Assembly: GCA_905480105.1 (NCBI GenBank)
Contig: CAJQPC010000050.1
Span: forward strand, 1 to 42,325
Direction: 5' to 3'
Length of the DNA: 42,325 bases
Origin: an uncultured bacterium
GTDB taxonomy: Bacteria > Myxococcota_A > UBA796 > CAJQPC01
Shown here: one piece after another, positions 6,655-18,031 of the stretch
How the letters are laid out: every line of letters starts with the position of its first letter
Position numbering within the stretch: position 1 is the first letter of the stretch
The notes under the pieces: generated by a model
What the model was told of the DNA's origin: nothing
What the model saw: the letters and a program-made list of their open reading frames with translations, nothing else
Database searches by the model: none
Made by a program: the position numbers and the translations under genes

Positions 6655-9273
6655 TTGACCAAGCAAGTCCCCGCACCAGTCATCCCAACCGCCCTGTACC
6701 GTTCGGCGATGCTGCGGCGCTTTGGACCGCTCTTCCACCTCTCGGGCATTGGCCTAATGCTGCAGCGCCTGCGCCTGGGCGACGCCTCCGCTGAGTTGGT
6801 GCGCCAAGCAGCACAAAAGGGCCCAGTGGTGTACGTCATGTACTCCCGGTCTCCAATCGACTACATCGCTCTAAACTACGTTCTGAAGCGTCGGCGCCTT
6901 CCGCTTGCTGCCTACGGGACCGGGGTATCGACGACCGTCTGGAGCCCACTTCTGGATGGTCTGGGTGTGGCCCGGGACAAACTGATCTGGTTCGCCCGCA
7001 ACGGCCGCCTACCCAACCCGGTGGACGTGGGCTGGCTGAGCCGATGCGTGGCCGAGGGCCACAACGCCGCGATCTTCCTACGCGGAAAGAGCCCGCTGCG
7101 GGAGATCTTCGAACCCAGCTCTTGGCCAGACCCCATCCCAGCCCTGCTTCAAGCTCAAGAGATGTGCGACAGGCCCATACAGCTGCTTCCAGTTTTACTC
7201 CAGTGGCGACGAGCGCCCAAACAGCACCAGCGCAGCACCCTGCAGGCACTCATCGGCGCCGAGGACAGCCAGGGCACCTTCGCCAAGCTCATCGGAGCCG
7301 GCGTGGGTACGCGATCTGCAGTGGTTCAGGTGGGTCAGCCCATCGACCTGGAGGAATACCAGCACCGCTTTGCCCAAGACCCCGAGCCGCGCCAAGCCAA
7401 GCGCCTTCGCCGCACGCTGCGGCGCCACATCATTCAGGAGCAGCGCGTGCTCACTGGGCCGGTGCTCAAGTCCCCGGCCCTGACTCGCAAACAGGTGCTC
7501 ACCAGTCCGAAGGTGCAGGCCCTGGTCACCGAACAGGCCAAGGAGCAGAGTCGCAGCGTGGGCTCGATCCAGAAGGAGACTCTACACACCTACGACAAGA
7601 TGGCCGCACGGTTCTCCTTCAGAGGAATCCGGTGGGCCGAGCGGGCCACCCGATGGCTCTGGAAGAGCGTGTTTGCGGGCGTTGACGTGCGGGAACAAGA
7701 CATCGAGCGGGTACGCCAGGCGCAGCGCGATGGGGTCTGCGTCTTGGTGCCCAGCCACCGCAGTCACCTGGACTATGTGCTGATGAGCTCCGTGCTCCAC
7801 GAGCACGAGGTCATGATTCCACATGTCGTGGCCGGCGAGAACATGAGCTTCTGGCCCCTGGGCCCGTTCTTCCGAAGCTTTGGTGCCATCTTTATCAAGC
7901 GTAGTTTTAACGGGGAGAAGCTCTTCCCCACGCTGCTCTCGGCCTACATGACCCACCTCTTCCGAGAGGGCACAACCGTCGAGTTCTTCATCGAAGGCGG
8001 GCGTTCGCGCACCGGCAAGTGCCTGCCGCCCAAAGTGGGCATCTTGGACTACACGCTGGAGAGCGGACTGGAGCTTCGGGACACCCGGCCAACCTCCGAG
8101 CTTAGCTGGCTGCCCATCAACATCACCTACGAGCAGGTCGCCGAAGAGGCGCCCTACGCCAGGGAGCTGGCCGGCGCTGCGAAAGAGACCGAGTCCGTTA
8201 GCGGGCTTCTGCGCGCCAGTCGGGCCCTGTTCAAGCGATACGGCCGTGTCTATCTACGTATCGGAGACCCTGTAAAACTCACAGAGGTCGCGCCCGGCGA
8301 GGATCTGGCCCACTGGAAGTCACAGGGTCGAGATCAGAGAAAGAAGCGCCTGACGGAGCTCGGCGAGCTCTTGGTGCACCGCATCAACCAACAGGCCGTG
8401 GTCTTGCCCACGGGCTTGGTTGCCTTGGCCCTACTGGCCCAGGCCGTTCCTGCGGTCCCGGGCCGAGTGCTGGAGCAGCGCATCGAGCGCTTCCGCAAGC
8501 TGCTCATTGAGTCCGGTGCGGAGCTCTCCCGCTCCCTGCTGCACCCTTCCTGGGCCCGGGTGCATGCCTTGGCCAGGTTTCGCAAGGGCGGCATGATCGA
8601 GGAGCTCTCCGGAGCAGACGACATTGTGATTCGGCCGATTCCAAAGCACAGGGTAACCCTGGAGTACTACAAGAACGGCGTGCTCCACATGCTGTTGCCT
8701 GGCGCCCTGGTAGCCGTGGTCATCCGCGCCCAAGCCAAGATGGCGTTCAGCGCCCCAGATCTCTTGGATGGGGTGCGCTTTCAGCGCAGACTTCTGCAGC
8801 AGGAATTCATCATGGATCCGGCCACCGTGGACACAGATCTTCTGGGGGCTGGGTTGACTCAGCTGGGCTCCATCGGTGGCTTGAGCGGTCCCGACGAACA
8901 CGGGTTCTTCCACGTCATTGAACGTCCCCGCATCGGCGAGATGGCCGAGCTCATCACGAACTTTCTGGAGAGCTACTACCTGACCCTGCGGGCTGCACCT
9001 CAACTCCAGGGCAGCACCAAGGAAAAGGTGAGCGGCATTCAACGCATCGGTGCCCAGCTCTTGGCTGTTCAAGACCTGCGTCGCCCCGAGGCCCTCTCGG
9101 GCGTGAACTTGGCCAACGCGCTCAAGATACTCACCCGCGAAGGCGCCTTGATCGAGCAGGAGGGCCAGACCTTGGCACTCCACCCCGAGCAGGGCCGTTT
9201 GGTGACCGAGCGTCTGCGGACGCTCTTGCGGATGGGCAATCAGGGCGACGAGAGCCGGCTGCACGGACTGTGA
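6655..9273 (+). CDS. plsB: Glycerol-3-phosphate 1-O-acyltransferase PlsB
   Basis: The 872-residue protein matches the long PlsB type, which uses acyl-CoA or acyl-ACP to acylate sn-glycerol-3-phosphate at the inner membrane, the first step of phospholipid synthesis. Catalytic HX4D is in PSHRSHLDYVL (His about 367). The glycerophosphate-binding motif is FFIEGGRSRTGK (about 443-454), and the later WLPINITYE motif is also present. Residues ~30-260 look like a second, degenerate copy of the acyltransferase fold: MYSRSPIDYIAL replaces HX4D with Ser for His, and FLRGKSP and LLPVLLQW sit in the equivalent places; E. coli PlsB has a similar inactive N-terminal region. The start is taken as a TTG abutting the preceding stop; ATG at 6709 is the alternative. 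The stop overlaps the next start (GTGA). Confidence 0.93.
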   Translation: MTKQVPAPVIPTALYRSAMLRRFGPLFHLSGIGLMLQRLRLGDASAELVRQAAQKGPVVYVMYSRSPIDYIALNYVLKRRRLPLAAYGTGVSTTVWSPLLDGLGVARDKLIWFARNGRLPNPVDVGWLSRCVAEGHNAAIFLRGKSPLREIFEPSSWPDPIPALLQAQEMCDRPIQLLPVLLQWRRAPKQHQRSTLQALIGAEDSQGTFAKLIGAGVGTRSAVVQVGQPIDLEEYQHRFAQDPEPRQAKRLRRTLRRHIIQEQRVLTGPVLKSPALTRKQVLTSPKVQALVTEQAKEQSRSVGSIQKETLHTYDKMAARFSFRGIRWAERATRWLWKSVFAGVDVREQDIERVRQAQRDGVCVLVPSHRSHLDYVLMSSVLHEHEVMIPHVVAGENMSFWPLGPFFRSFGAIFIKRSFNGEKLFPTLLSAYMTHLFREGTTVEFFIEGGRSRTGKCLPPKVGILDYTLESGLELRDTRPTSELSWLPINITYEQVAEEAPYARELAGAAKETESVSGLLRASRALFKRYGRVYLRIGDPVKLTEVAPGEDLAHWKSQGRDQRKKRLTELGELLVHRINQQAVVLPTGLVALALLAQAVPAVPGRVLEQRIERFRKLLIESGAELSRSLLHPSWARVHALARFRKGGMIEELSGADDIVIRPIPKHRVTLEYYKNGVLHMLLPGALVAVVIRAQAKMAFSAPDLLDGVRFQRRLLQQEFIMDPATVDTDLLGAGLTQLGSIGGLSGPDEHGFFHVIERPRIGEMAELITNFLESYYLTLRAAPQLQGSTKEKVSGIQRIGAQLLAVQDLRRPEALSGVNLANALKILTREGALIEQEGQTLALHPEQGRLVTERLRTLLRMGNQGDESRLHGL

Positions 9274-9613
9274 GTTCACGCGTCGACCGGCTTTTTGCTG
9301 TCAATGACCGGCCTTTTCGGCGAACCCGCATTCTCTGGCTCCTGGGTTTGGCCCTGCCCCTGGATCTGCTCGGTCTTCTCACCTGTACCTCGGTGCCAGG
9401 CATGGTCCTGACCCTGATTGTGCTGCACATCATCGATGCAGAGCGAGAGCGGGTCATCCAGGGCAACCTGCCCTTGGAGCTGACTCCAAAACTGAACCGC
9501 TACCGAAAACTGGCCCTGGCCGGCCTGGGCCTTTGCGCCGCAGGCTTTGTGATCCAACTCTGGTTGCTGAGTGCTGGCTACTACGAAGAGCTGCTCAGGC
9601 TCTGGAGCGCCGC

Positions 9614-9617
<4 letters not shown>
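9270..9617 (+). CDS. Small multi-pass membrane protein
   Basis: A 115-residue protein that I cannot assign to a family. It begins at a GTG overlapping the plsB stop by 4 bases, so it is translated in tandem with plsB. Hydrophobic segments lie at about residues 22-41 (ILWLLGLALPLDLLGLL), 44-55 and 81-104. Between the second and third is a charged, probably cytoplasmic loop (DAERERVIQGN, then LNRYRKL). Coupling to plsB suggests a membrane-lipid role or simple cotranscription. Its TAA overlaps the TAA of the convergent gene: both stops share the palindrome TTAA at 9614-9617, leaving no room for a terminator between them. Confidence 0.7.
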
Positions 9618-13032
<3,415 letters not shown>

Positions 13033-13036
13033 GTCC

Positions 13037-13345
13037 TTAGGGCTCCAGCACGCACCCCTCTTCCTGGCTCACCCAAACCGCGCTGGTCTTCTTCATGCCC
13101 AAGGCTTTGGAGGTGACCCGCTTGGCGTCGTAGTCGACCTTGAACTTGGCCACATCGGGGTTCACGCGCAGGTAGCTGCGGCAGATGTCCTCGTCCCGGC
13201 CGCTCACGAAGATGCAGCTGCATCCTTCTTTTGAAGCGAATGCGGTGGCCAGTTCAAGCAAGGCGTTGTCGTAGGTCTCAGGAGGAACACCGGACGCTGG
13301 GTCGTGCTTGGCGGCGCAGCCCAAGACCAGAAGCAGCGCAATCAT
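13037..13345 (-). CDS. Small secreted lipoprotein
   Basis: A 102-residue protein with a minimal signal and lipobox (MIALLLVLGC, lipidated Cys at 10). Three more Cys lie in GCSCIFVSGRDEDICRSYL, followed by a basic stretch (YDAKRVTSK) and a C-terminal GCVLEP. I know no family name. GGAGGAG lies just upstream of its ATG. The ATG overlaps the stop of the preceding gene (ATGA), so it is translated with the beta-lactamase-fold hydrolase and probably shares its location outside the inner membrane. Its stop is a few bases from the end of the convergent enolase gene. Confidence 0.72.
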   Translation of the reverse strand: MIALLLVLGCAAKHDPASGVPPETYDNALLELATAFASKEGCSCIFVSGRDEDICRSYLRVNPDVAKFKVDYDAKRVTSKALGMKKTSAVWVSQEEGCVLEP

Positions 13346-14544
13346 GGACTCTCCTCCACTGGCCAGGTCAGCTCACCTTCACTCTCAGCTCCGGACGCTT
13401 CTTCGAGAATGACAGCGGGTTCCGGGGGCGGTGGCTTGGGCAGTGACTCCGCAAGGGCCATGGCCAGAGGAATCCAGTCGCTGTCCGAGTAGCTGCCATC
13501 CCGGTCATCTCCGGTGCGAACGGCAACAATGTCTTGGTCTGGCAGCACCCAGATCCGCTGCTTCCAGTAGCCCATCGCCGCGTAGGCACTCTCGGGAATG
13601 TCCGGGAAGCGCGGTCCTTCGTCGTAGCCGGGGTTGGGGGCGTTGAGCCAGAACTGCTGGCCTTGATTTTCACCTGGGCCTCGGTCACGGGACTGGCCGC
13701 TTAGCGTGGCCGGACTGGGGCGCGTCACGCGCTCCACCCAGCCTTCTGGCAGCAGACGGTCCTGCTCCCAGCACCCATCGTTGAGCATGAGTTGGCCAAA
13801 GCGGCCCATGTCCCGGGGGGTCAAGTACAAGTACGAGCTGCCCACGGGGGTGCCCGCGGCGTCGCGCTCCCAGGTGGCCGAGGTGATCCCCAGGGGCTCA
13901 AAGAGCAGGGTCCAAGGGTAGCGATCGCTGGCGACGGGCTCGAGCACCGTTCGCACTACCAAGGACAGGATGTTGGTGTCCCCGGAGCTGTATTGGTAGG
14001 TGCTCCCTGGCGCATCTTCTAACCCTTGACTGCTTGCAAAGGTGGCCGTATCAGCGCGCCCCTCTCCGTAGAGCATGGCCAGAACGGAGCTGGCTGTGGG
14101 CGGCTCCCCTTCGTAGGTCTCGCGCCAAGCCAATCCTGAGGAGAACTCCAAGAGGTTGCGCACCGTGACCTGGCAGGCGCTCTCGTGGCCCACCTCGATG
14201 TACTCGCAGATGCTGTGGTCTATGTCGAGCAAGCCTTTGTACTCGGCGATCCCGACCAAGGCCGAAGTGAAGGACTTGGAGGCCGACCAAATCAGGTGCG
14301 GGGTCTCGGCCGTGTAGTCGGCCCCATAGCGCTCATAGAGCAGCTCCCCCTTATAGAAAATTGCTACCCCGTCGGTGCGGATGCCCTCTCGGGTCTCCTC
14401 ATCCCGTTCCTGAAACAAGGCCTTGTCTAAGGAGGCGACGATGGATGGATCCACCTCCGCACTGCGGTCAGGCCAAGCTTGGGTGGGGCTGTAGACAGCA
14501 TCCGGACAGGTGGCACCAACAAGGCCAGTGAGGAGCAAAATCAT
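13342..14544 (-). CDS. Serine hydrolase of the beta-lactamase (class C/esterase) family
   Basis: A 400-residue exported protein in the penicillin-binding/AmpC-like hydrolase fold. The nucleophile motif SxxK is S87-A-S-K90 in LIWSASKSFTSALVG. The second motif is Tyr185 in YQYSSGDTN, equivalent to Y-x-N. LLEFSSGLAW (about 131-140) and the later AAMGYWKQRIWVLPDQDIVAV occupy the usual C-terminal positions. The N-terminus is a short hydrophobic signal (MILLLTGLVGA), pointing to the periplasm. The C-terminus is Pro- and Glu-rich. Members include esterases, D-aminopeptidases and peptidoglycan-acting enzymes; beta-lactam resistance should not be assumed. It is coupled to the small lipoprotein downstream by an ATGA overlap. 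Confidence 0.85.
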   Translation of the reverse strand: MILLLTGLVGATCPDAVYSPTQAWPDRSAEVDPSIVASLDKALFQERDEETREGIRTDGVAIFYKGELLYERYGADYTAETPHLIWSASKSFTSALVGIAEYKGLLDIDHSICEYIEVGHESACQVTVRNLLEFSSGLAWRETYEGEPPTASSVLAMLYGEGRADTATFASSQGLEDAPGSTYQYSSGDTNILSLVVRTVLEPVASDRYPWTLLFEPLGITSATWERDAAGTPVGSSYLYLTPRDMGRFGQLMLNDGCWEQDRLLPEGWVERVTRPSPATLSGQSRDRGPGENQGQQFWLNAPNPGYDEGPRFPDIPESAYAAMGYWKQRIWVLPDQDIVAVRTGDDRDGSYSDSDWIPLAMALAESLPKPPPPEPAVILEEASGAESEGELTWPVEESP

Positions 14545-14573
14545 GCGGCCACTCTACACCGGCCAAGCGAGCC

Positions 14574-15014
14574 CTATGCAGCGACAGCTGCGGCAACGCC
14601 CGAGCGGGCTGCCAGCCCCACTCGCTGTGCACCTTGAGCAGCACGGATCTTGCGGCCTACAGCCGGCGGTCGCGGCGGGCCCCAGGCCATGCAGGCTGGG
14701 TTGTCCCAACCGACCACGATGCAGCACTCGCCGATGTAGCCCACTTGGTCCAACAGCAGCTCGCAGCAGGGCTCAAGCATTGAATTGTCTTGGTCCTCAC
14801 TGTAGTTGGCGACGGCCCAGTCCACAGAGCACTCCGGCTCCTCCTCCGCCGTGTCCAGCTCAACGCCACCAGAGTCGGTCGGGCCACTGTCCGTGGCACC
14901 ACCGTCCGGATCCGCGGTGTAGAGCTCCCCGCTGTTTCGGCAGCCAACCAAGGCCACCAAACATGCGATGCGCGCTGTGGCCGCCAGGGCTTGATTCATG
15001 CTTTGGTTTTTCAT
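14574..15014 (-). CDS. Six-Cys WGPPRPP lipoprotein (copy 1)
   Basis: A 146-residue putative lipoprotein: a basic N-terminus with the lipobox ALVGC (Cys25), then an acidic linker (about 35-60). The core has Cys62, Cys83-Cys84, Cys97-Cys98 and Cys108, followed at once by M-A-W-G-P-P-R-P-P (WGPPRPP at 111-117). The Ala/Arg-rich tail (about 118-146) looks helical and basic. The paralogue at 15776-16240 has the same order of signal, acidic linker, C/CC/CC/C, WGPPRPP and basic Ala tail, so the pattern is conserved. The start follows directly on the stop of the ferritin-like gene (TAG then ATG), with GGAG six bases upstream. I do not know a named family. Metal binding or modification of the conserved motif is inference. 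Confidence 0.75.
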   Translation of the reverse strand: MKNQSMNQALAATARIACLVALVGCRNSGELYTADPDGGATDSGPTDSGGVELDTAEEEPECSVDWAVANYSEDQDNSMLEPCCELLLDQVGYIGECCIVVGWDNPACMAWGPPRPPAVGRKIRAAQGAQRVGLAARSGVAAAVAA

Positions 15015-15779
15015 CTAATTCTCCAGGGCCAACGCACGGTTTTCCCAGGCCCAAGAGGCGGAGAGCCCATGGGAGTCCAAGCCGGGCACGATGACGTTTT
15101 CCACGGCAGCGTAGAAGAGCTCGCGGGCGTCCCGGCCATCACAGAGTCCCAGCTCGGGACCCGTGGCGCGCGCACCCTCTGGAAGGTGGGCCAACTCGTG
15201 CTGCTCCAGGTGGGCAAAGGCCAGAAGCAGGTACTCATTGAGACCTCGAATCACTCTGGGATCCTGCGCAATGAGCTCGCCCACCAGCCGCCAGCCAAAG
15301 TTCGCGTGGCCACATTCGTCGGCGTAGATCTGGGTCAGCAGCTCGCGCAATGGACCTTCGGGCATCTCCAGGCGCTCGGCGCCGATCAAGGCCACTGCAA
15401 CGGTCTCGCTCATGCAGCTGATGTGGATGAGGTTGCGAAGCACCCCTTCGAGAGGAGAGACCTCCGGGTGGGTGGGTACGGGCTCCTGCTCTGGAAGATC
15501 TGCAACGGCTTGCCCGCCCAAGGCCTGGACGACCGCTCCGCAGAGCACCCCATGCAGGCGCTCCTCGGCGGCAAAGGCGCGGCAGCGTTCGGCGCGGTCT
15601 GGGGGTGCCCCGGCCGCTTCGAGCTGCTTGGCCAGGGTCTCAAAGACCTGGGCGGAGCAGTACTCATTGATCATGCGGCCCCGCCAGGTGATCTCCGCGG
15701 CACGCCGCATGGAGGGGTCAAAGGCTGGCAACACGGGCATGTGCGCCAAGGCTTGCTTGCGAAGGTCGAGGCGCATCAC
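15015..15779 (-). CDS. Diiron ferritin-like protein
   Basis: A 254-residue helical protein with a complete ferritin/rubrerythrin-type diiron ligand set: E39 (INEY), E73 and H76 (AEERLH), E125 (SET) and E155 with H158 (DECGHANFGW). That is the canonical E, ExxH, E, ExxH order, so a functional carboxylate-bridged site is expected. It has no signal peptide and is probably cytoplasmic. It could be an oxidase/oxygenase or handle iron; it lacks a rubredoxin domain. It sits between two paralogous WGPPRPP lipoproteins. Its ATG overlaps the stop of the upstream one (ATGA), and its TAG abuts the ATG of the downstream one. That arrangement predicts matched expression of the three and a shared job. Confidence 0.85.
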   Translation of the reverse strand: MMRLDLRKQALAHMPVLPAFDPSMRRAAEITWRGRMINEYCSAQVFETLAKQLEAAGAPPDRAERCRAFAAEERLHGVLCGAVVQALGGQAVADLPEQEPVPTHPEVSPLEGVLRNLIHISCMSETVAVALIGAERLEMPEGPLRELLTQIYADECGHANFGWRLVGELIAQDPRVIRGLNEYLLLAFAHLEQHELAHLPEGARATGPELGLCDGRDARELFYAAVENVIVPGLDSHGLSASWAWENRALALEN

Positions 15780-16240
15780 GCCACCCCAGCCAAGGCAGCA
15801 GCGCGGACAGCGCGCACACTGCGAGCGGCCGAAAGGCGAGCACCCATGGATGGCGGACGGGGTGGACCCCAGGGAGTGCAGCCGGGGAAGTTTTGTCCAT
15901 CCCAGTCCAGCAGCTCACAGCACATCGTGCGGACCTGGGAATCGGCGCCGTTGAAGCCCCAGTCCATCGCGACGGTCTCGCAGCAATCCCGAATCTCCCC
16001 ATCCTGGGGCTCTGTGTTCACCTGGGTGGCGAGATCATCCAGGCACTCCTGGACGTCGGAGCTGCCCGTGTCGGAGCTGCCCGTGTCGGAGCTTCCCGTG
16101 TCGCTGGTTCCGGTGTCTTGAACAGGGTCAGCGCCAGTTTCGACGGTGCTGGGAACGTTTCGAACGCAGCCGACCAGTGCGGCAGCGCAAGCCACTCGGG
16201 CCGTGGCGTGAAGGGCTTGTTGGAAAATGACTCGGTTCAT
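15776..16240 (-). CDS. Six-Cys WGPPRPP lipoprotein (copy 2)
   Basis: A 154-residue paralogue of the 14574-15014 product. The signal ends in the lipobox ALVGC (Cys25). Residues ~40-62 are a low-complexity linker of repeated DTGSS units. The core has Cys66, Cys86-Cys87, Cys107-Cys108 and Cys121, then T-P-WGPPRPP (motif 124-130), and an Arg/Ala-rich tail to residue 154. The start at 16240 was chosen because AGGAGA lies about 7 bases upstream and the signal peptide begins there; a longer frame exists but lacks a signal. Identity between the copies is concentrated in the signal, the CC pairs and the WGPPRPP-tail region. It is the first gene of the three-gene coupled unit. Confidence 0.75.
   Translation of the reverse strand: MNRVIFQQALHATARVACAAALVGCVRNVPSTVETGADPVQDTGTSDTGSSDTGSSDTGSSDVQECLDDLATQVNTEPQDGEIRDCCETVAMDWGFNGADSQVRTMCCELLDWDGQNFPGCTPWGPPRPPSMGARLSAARSVRAVRAAALAGVA
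16055..16099 (-). repeat. Three 15-bp tandem repeats
   Basis: Plus-strand units GTCGGAGCTGCCCGT at 16055-16069 and 16070-16084 are identical; the third at 16085-16099 differs by one base. They lie inside the copy-2 WGPPRPP lipoprotein and encode its DTGSS linker repeats. Each unit keeps the frame, so copy number could vary without breaking the gene. Confidence 0.85.
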
Positions 16241-16316
16241 GCGGTTCTCCTGGGTGTGGAGACACCATGACCTCAATTCTGGTACTTCTCCAAACCGAAA
16301 GAATCGAACCTTATTG

Positions 16317-16331
16317 TTCGGATTATCCGAA
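16317..16331. promoter_or_regulatory. Perfect 7-1-7 palindrome, candidate operator
   Basis: TTCGGAT-T-ATCCGAA is a perfect inverted repeat with seven-base arms around one central base. It lies in the 91-bp gap between the HTTM gene stop (16332) and the copy-2 lipoprotein start (16240), directly upstream of the lipoprotein/ferritin unit. Its position and odd-spaced symmetry suit a dimeric repressor site controlling that unit. There is no T-run after it on either strand, so it is a poor terminator candidate. I cannot name the regulator. Confidence 0.5.
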
Positions 16332-17309
16332 TCATGTTTGCGAGGAACGCCGCTTCTTCCACCAGTTCCTAAACCCGTCGATTTCATCAGGATGAAACCA
16401 CGCCGGGAACAAGGCCAGCATCGCCCAGGCAAAGACACCCAGCTGCATGGCGATTGCGATTCCCAGGTGCAGAACGGCCCCAATCACAACCCAGATCAAG
16501 CGTACATCCCAGCGCAGGAAGAAGGCGCGCAGACGGCCAGGGCGCTCGTGTGTGTAGCGAAACCAAAACGCTAGCACCAAGATGGGCGCGCCCCACTCAA
16601 AGATGTGGGTGGCCGCCGTGCCCAGACGAAGCAGCGGGGAGACGGCATCCAAGACGCCCATTCCAGCCCAGTCCATGCGTGCGATGTGGGGGTCGTGCAG
16701 AATGATGTACAGGGCATTGTAGCCGCCCAGTGGGGTCCAAGTCAGTGCGGTCTTTTGCACACCGGCCATGAAGTACATGACCACGAGCTGCAGGGCGATG
16801 AGGTAGCGCGGCCAGGACGGATGAGTCTTCGCGTCTCCCAACCAAGAGCCTGTCTTGAGCTTGGCTTGCAGGCTGAGCGTCGCACCGGCCTTGGAGAAGA
16901 TGAGCACCATCAAGACGTTGCGAAGCAGCAGGTCAATGCCGCGGTCGCTGAGGGGCAAAATGAGCGCGGTCTGGGCGTATGCGAGCACCAATACAACGCC
17001 GACAAGAGGCGTGGCGACCCCCAGGACCAGCAACACCAAGCAGAGGATGATTACCCCCCAGAGTCCCCAAGCTAGCTCTGGGCTAGGGTCCAGGTAGGTG
17101 AAGACCTCGGGCGGGACCTTTCGCTGCAGCACGTTGCTGGGCAGCCCGCCGAGCTCTTGTGGGGTCCACATCACATCGGGCAGGCCGTGCAGACCGATCT
17201 CTACAAAGTCCCAAAGCAGGACCACACCTACAAAGATGCGGATGAGCGCCAGCATCGTGGGGACCTCGCGCTGGGACCATAGGGCCACCCACTTGGACCA
17301 GAGCTTCAC
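16332..17309 (-). CDS. HTTM-domain integral membrane protein (vitamin-K-carboxylase-like)
   Basis: A 325-residue polytopic membrane protein of the HTTM type, the bacterial family related in fold to vitamin-K-dependent gamma-carboxylase. The typical opening is ALIRIFVGVVLLWDFVEIG (about 21-39). The conserved central part is LQLVVMYFMAGVQKTALTW (helix plus the GxxK-W motif), followed by a YNALY helix. I count about seven hydrophobic segments. Chemistry of bacterial HTTM proteins is largely unproven, so carboxylase activity should not be assumed. It overlaps the upstream gene by four bases (ATGA) and ends 91 bp before the WGPPRPP/ferritin unit, all on the same strand. Confidence 0.8.
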   Translation of the reverse strand: MKLWSKWVALWSQREVPTMLALIRIFVGVVLLWDFVEIGLHGLPDVMWTPQELGGLPSNVLQRKVPPEVFTYLDPSPELAWGLWGVIILCLVLLVLGVATPLVGVVLVLAYAQTALILPLSDRGIDLLLRNVLMVLIFSKAGATLSLQAKLKTGSWLGDAKTHPSWPRYLIALQLVVMYFMAGVQKTALTWTPLGGYNALYIILHDPHIARMDWAGMGVLDAVSPLLRLGTAATHIFEWGAPILVLAFWFRYTHERPGRLRAFFLRWDVRLIWVVIGAVLHLGIAIAMQLGVFAWAMLALFPAWFHPDEIDGFRNWWKKRRSSQT

Positions 17310-17968
17310 TGCAAGTCCTGGCGGCTAAGGATGCGCTCGTTCTTGATCTCCGTCTTCGTGTCCTTCTCCTCACCGGGCAAGGTCACGTGGCCCTGGCGAT
17401 AGTAGATGCGCACGGCGGTGGCTTGGGGATGCTCTTCCAAGGCCATGCCCGAGACCCACTCCACGAAGTTGTCGTAGCTCTGACGGGGGTTGTTGGCGTT
17501 GTCGTCGTAAACCCCGCGAATGCGACGAAAGACGAACATGCGCTTGTTCCAGTCGTGCTCGGGATCCACTGGGATGTAGAGCGGCTGCCACACGTCATCG
17601 ATCTGGAGCTCGATGAACATCGTGTGGGGAAAGCTGTTCGGGTAGGTGAACAGGCCCCATGCTTGCCCGGTGCCGGTGATCCGGTTGAAGGGCTTGATGG
17701 GCTCTAAAGATTTCTTGCGGAAGGTGGTGATGCCCCGTGTGCGCTCAATGACCTGGGCCTGGAGCTCCGCGCGGCTCAACACCACCCCACGTCGACCTAA
17801 GATCCCCACCCAGCGGTCCAGCTCTTCCTTCGCGATGGGGTTGGAGAACTGCTTGGCGTTCACTGTCGAGGGGATCGGCAGGGCGATGTAGCCGTGCACC
17901 AGCAGCACCACGGTAATGGCCAAGGCGCGCAGGTGATCACGAAGGGAGAAGCTGGACACACCGTCCAT
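17306..17968 (-). CDS. Membrane-anchored extracytoplasmic partner of the HTTM protein
   Basis: A 220-residue protein with one N-terminal membrane segment (ALAITVVLLVHGYIALPI, about 14-31) and the rest probably periplasmic. The soluble part has charged helical stretches, FGLFTYPN-like hydrophobic patches, then VWQPLYIPVDPEHDW, MFVFRRIRG and a basic C-terminal tail. I know it only as a type of protein encoded next to HTTM genes. The ATGA overlap with the HTTM gene supports a two-protein membrane complex. The start is an ATG without a good ribosome site. Function unknown. Confidence 0.72.
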   Translation of the reverse strand: MDGVSSFSLRDHLRALAITVVLLVHGYIALPIPSTVNAKQFSNPIAKEELDRWVGILGRRGVVLSRAELQAQVIERTRGITTFRKKSLEPIKPFNRITGTGQAWGLFTYPNSFPHTMFIELQIDDVWQPLYIPVDPEHDWNKRMFVFRRIRGVYDDNANNPRQSYDNFVEWVSGMALEEHPQATAVRIYYRQGHVTLPGEEKDTKTEIKNERILSRQDLQ

Positions 17969-18031
17969 GTACCCGAGCGTACGGGGCTTGGGAAGTCAAC
18001 CGGGCCCACAAGGAGAAACTAGCGTGACTGG

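Noticed and set aside
13342-14544. Antibiotic-resistance beta-lactamase
   Set aside because: The SxxK and Tyr motifs identify only the wider serine hydrolase family; nothing specific to beta-lactam hydrolysis is visible.
16055-16099. Short direct repeats considered as a CRISPR-like array
   Set aside because: Units are contiguous 15-mers without spacers and encode an in-frame protein linker.
14790-16121. A 443-codon open frame on the plus strand
   Set aside because: Antisense shadow of the ferritin-like and lipoprotein genes, caused by GC-rich third codon positions; no motif.
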